From CAZEAN01 sp964510225 (GTDB lineage: Bacteria > Planctomycetota > Planctomycetia > Isosphaerales > Isosphaeraceae), in contig CAZEAN010000227.1 of assembly GCA_964510225.1 (NCBI GenBank), forward strand, positions 1-5,092: a DNA stretch of 5,092 nt, in the 5' to 3' direction. Below, piece after piece: positions 4,760 through 5,092 of this stretch (position 1 is its first letter; every line of letters starts with the position of its first letter). The notes under the pieces are model-generated. The model had not been told where the DNA came from. It made no database searches and saw only the letters and a program-made list of their open reading frames with translations. A program made the position numbers and the translations under genes.

Positions 4760-5092
4760 ATGATCGATTTCGGAGCGACATTCATCTATTTCTTCGCGGT
4801 GATCGATCCGATCGGTACCGTCCCCGTCTTCATTGCGGTGACGAATGGCCAAGAGCGCGAGACCAGACGAAGAGTCGCGATCAACGCAGCCGTGATTGCC
4901 GGTGTTGTTCTCCTCCTTTTTGTCCTGGTCGGAGAGATTATCCTAAACACCATGGGGATCCCGCTCTCAGCATTTGAGATTGCCGGCGGAATTGTCCTCT
5001 TCCTCTTTGCACTGACGATGATCTTCGGTGAGAGCAAACCGGAAGAAGAGGTCAAACTCGCCGAAGAGCACCACGAGCCCGCGATCTATCCG
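4760..5092 (+). CDS. MarC-family inner-membrane protein, 5' part (cut by window end)
   Basis: The first 111 residues of a MarC/UPF0056-family integral membrane protein are present; full members have about 200-220 residues and six predicted membrane segments. Three hydrophobic segments are visible at about 5-27, 40-62 and 67-89. Family signatures are DPIGTVPVF at 16-24 and GIPLSAFEIAGGIVLFLFAL at 66-85. A charged loop at about 91-107 (EEEVKLAEEHHE) precedes the cut. The biochemical function of the family is unsettled: the old link of MarC to multiple antibiotic resistance was not upheld, and transport is only presumed. ATG 4760 is preferred because GAAGG/GGTGG sits 8-11 bases upstream and the first membrane segment begins at once; an in-frame GTG at 4748 is an alternative. 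The gene is transcribed away from the mcs operon, so shared function is not implied. Confidence 0.93.
   Translation, partial: MIDFGATFIYFFAVIDPIGTVPVFIAVTNGQERETRRRVAINAAVIAGVVLLLFVLVGEIILNTMGIPLSAFEIAGGIVLFLFALTMIFGESKPEEEVKLAEEHHEPAIYP

Noticed and set aside
4469..4852. Minus-strand ORF of 127 residues
   Set aside because: Its 5' part is antisense to the start of the MarC-family gene, its product has no recognisable motif, and it competes with an equally plausible + strand frame.

Overview
The window looks like a chromosomal segment of a Planctomycetota bacterium, though that assignment is an inference. It rests on a McsA/McsB protein-arginine-kinase cluster outside the usual Firmicutes setting (no ctsR or clpC beside it), two tandem McsA-like UVR-motif proteins carrying a GCPxDY variant of the second zinc knuckle, a J-domain protein with a family-unknown tail, and degraded IS4- and IS630-type transposase genes. 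No rRNA, tRNA or CRISPR array is visible.

Left part (1-1260): a decayed, mobile-element-rich stretch. A possible acidic C-terminal gene end lies at 1-57. About 480 bases without a convincing gene follow (58-536). Next is the N-terminal DNA-binding part of a Tn5/IS4-type transposase on the + strand (537-745), with a shifted start and an internal stop. An anonymous stretch with a GC-rich hairpin comes after it. Last is the N-terminal helix-turn-helix part of an IS630-type transposase on the - strand (964-1197), broken by an in-frame TGA.

Central part (1261-4310, all - strand, transcribed right to left): an apparent four-gene operon. A McsA-like protein (TTG start, 4310) is followed after 97 bases by a second McsA-like protein (3701). 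That gene overlaps mcsB by ATGA (3219). After 84 bases comes a J-domain protein (2061-1261). In Bacillus, McsB phosphorylates arginines on damaged proteins, which marks them for ClpCP, and McsA activates McsB through its zinc-binding domains. A J-domain protein in the same operon suggests, without proving it, that DnaK-type chaperoning and arginine phosphorylation are co-expressed here. A weak hairpin plus T-run just past the last gene may be the terminator.

Right part (4311-5092): a roughly 450-base divergent intergenic region with an 18-base dyad upstream of the operon, then the start of a MarC-family membrane protein on the + strand, cut by the window end after 111 residues. A short ORF of doubtful reality ends in an ATGA overlap with that start.
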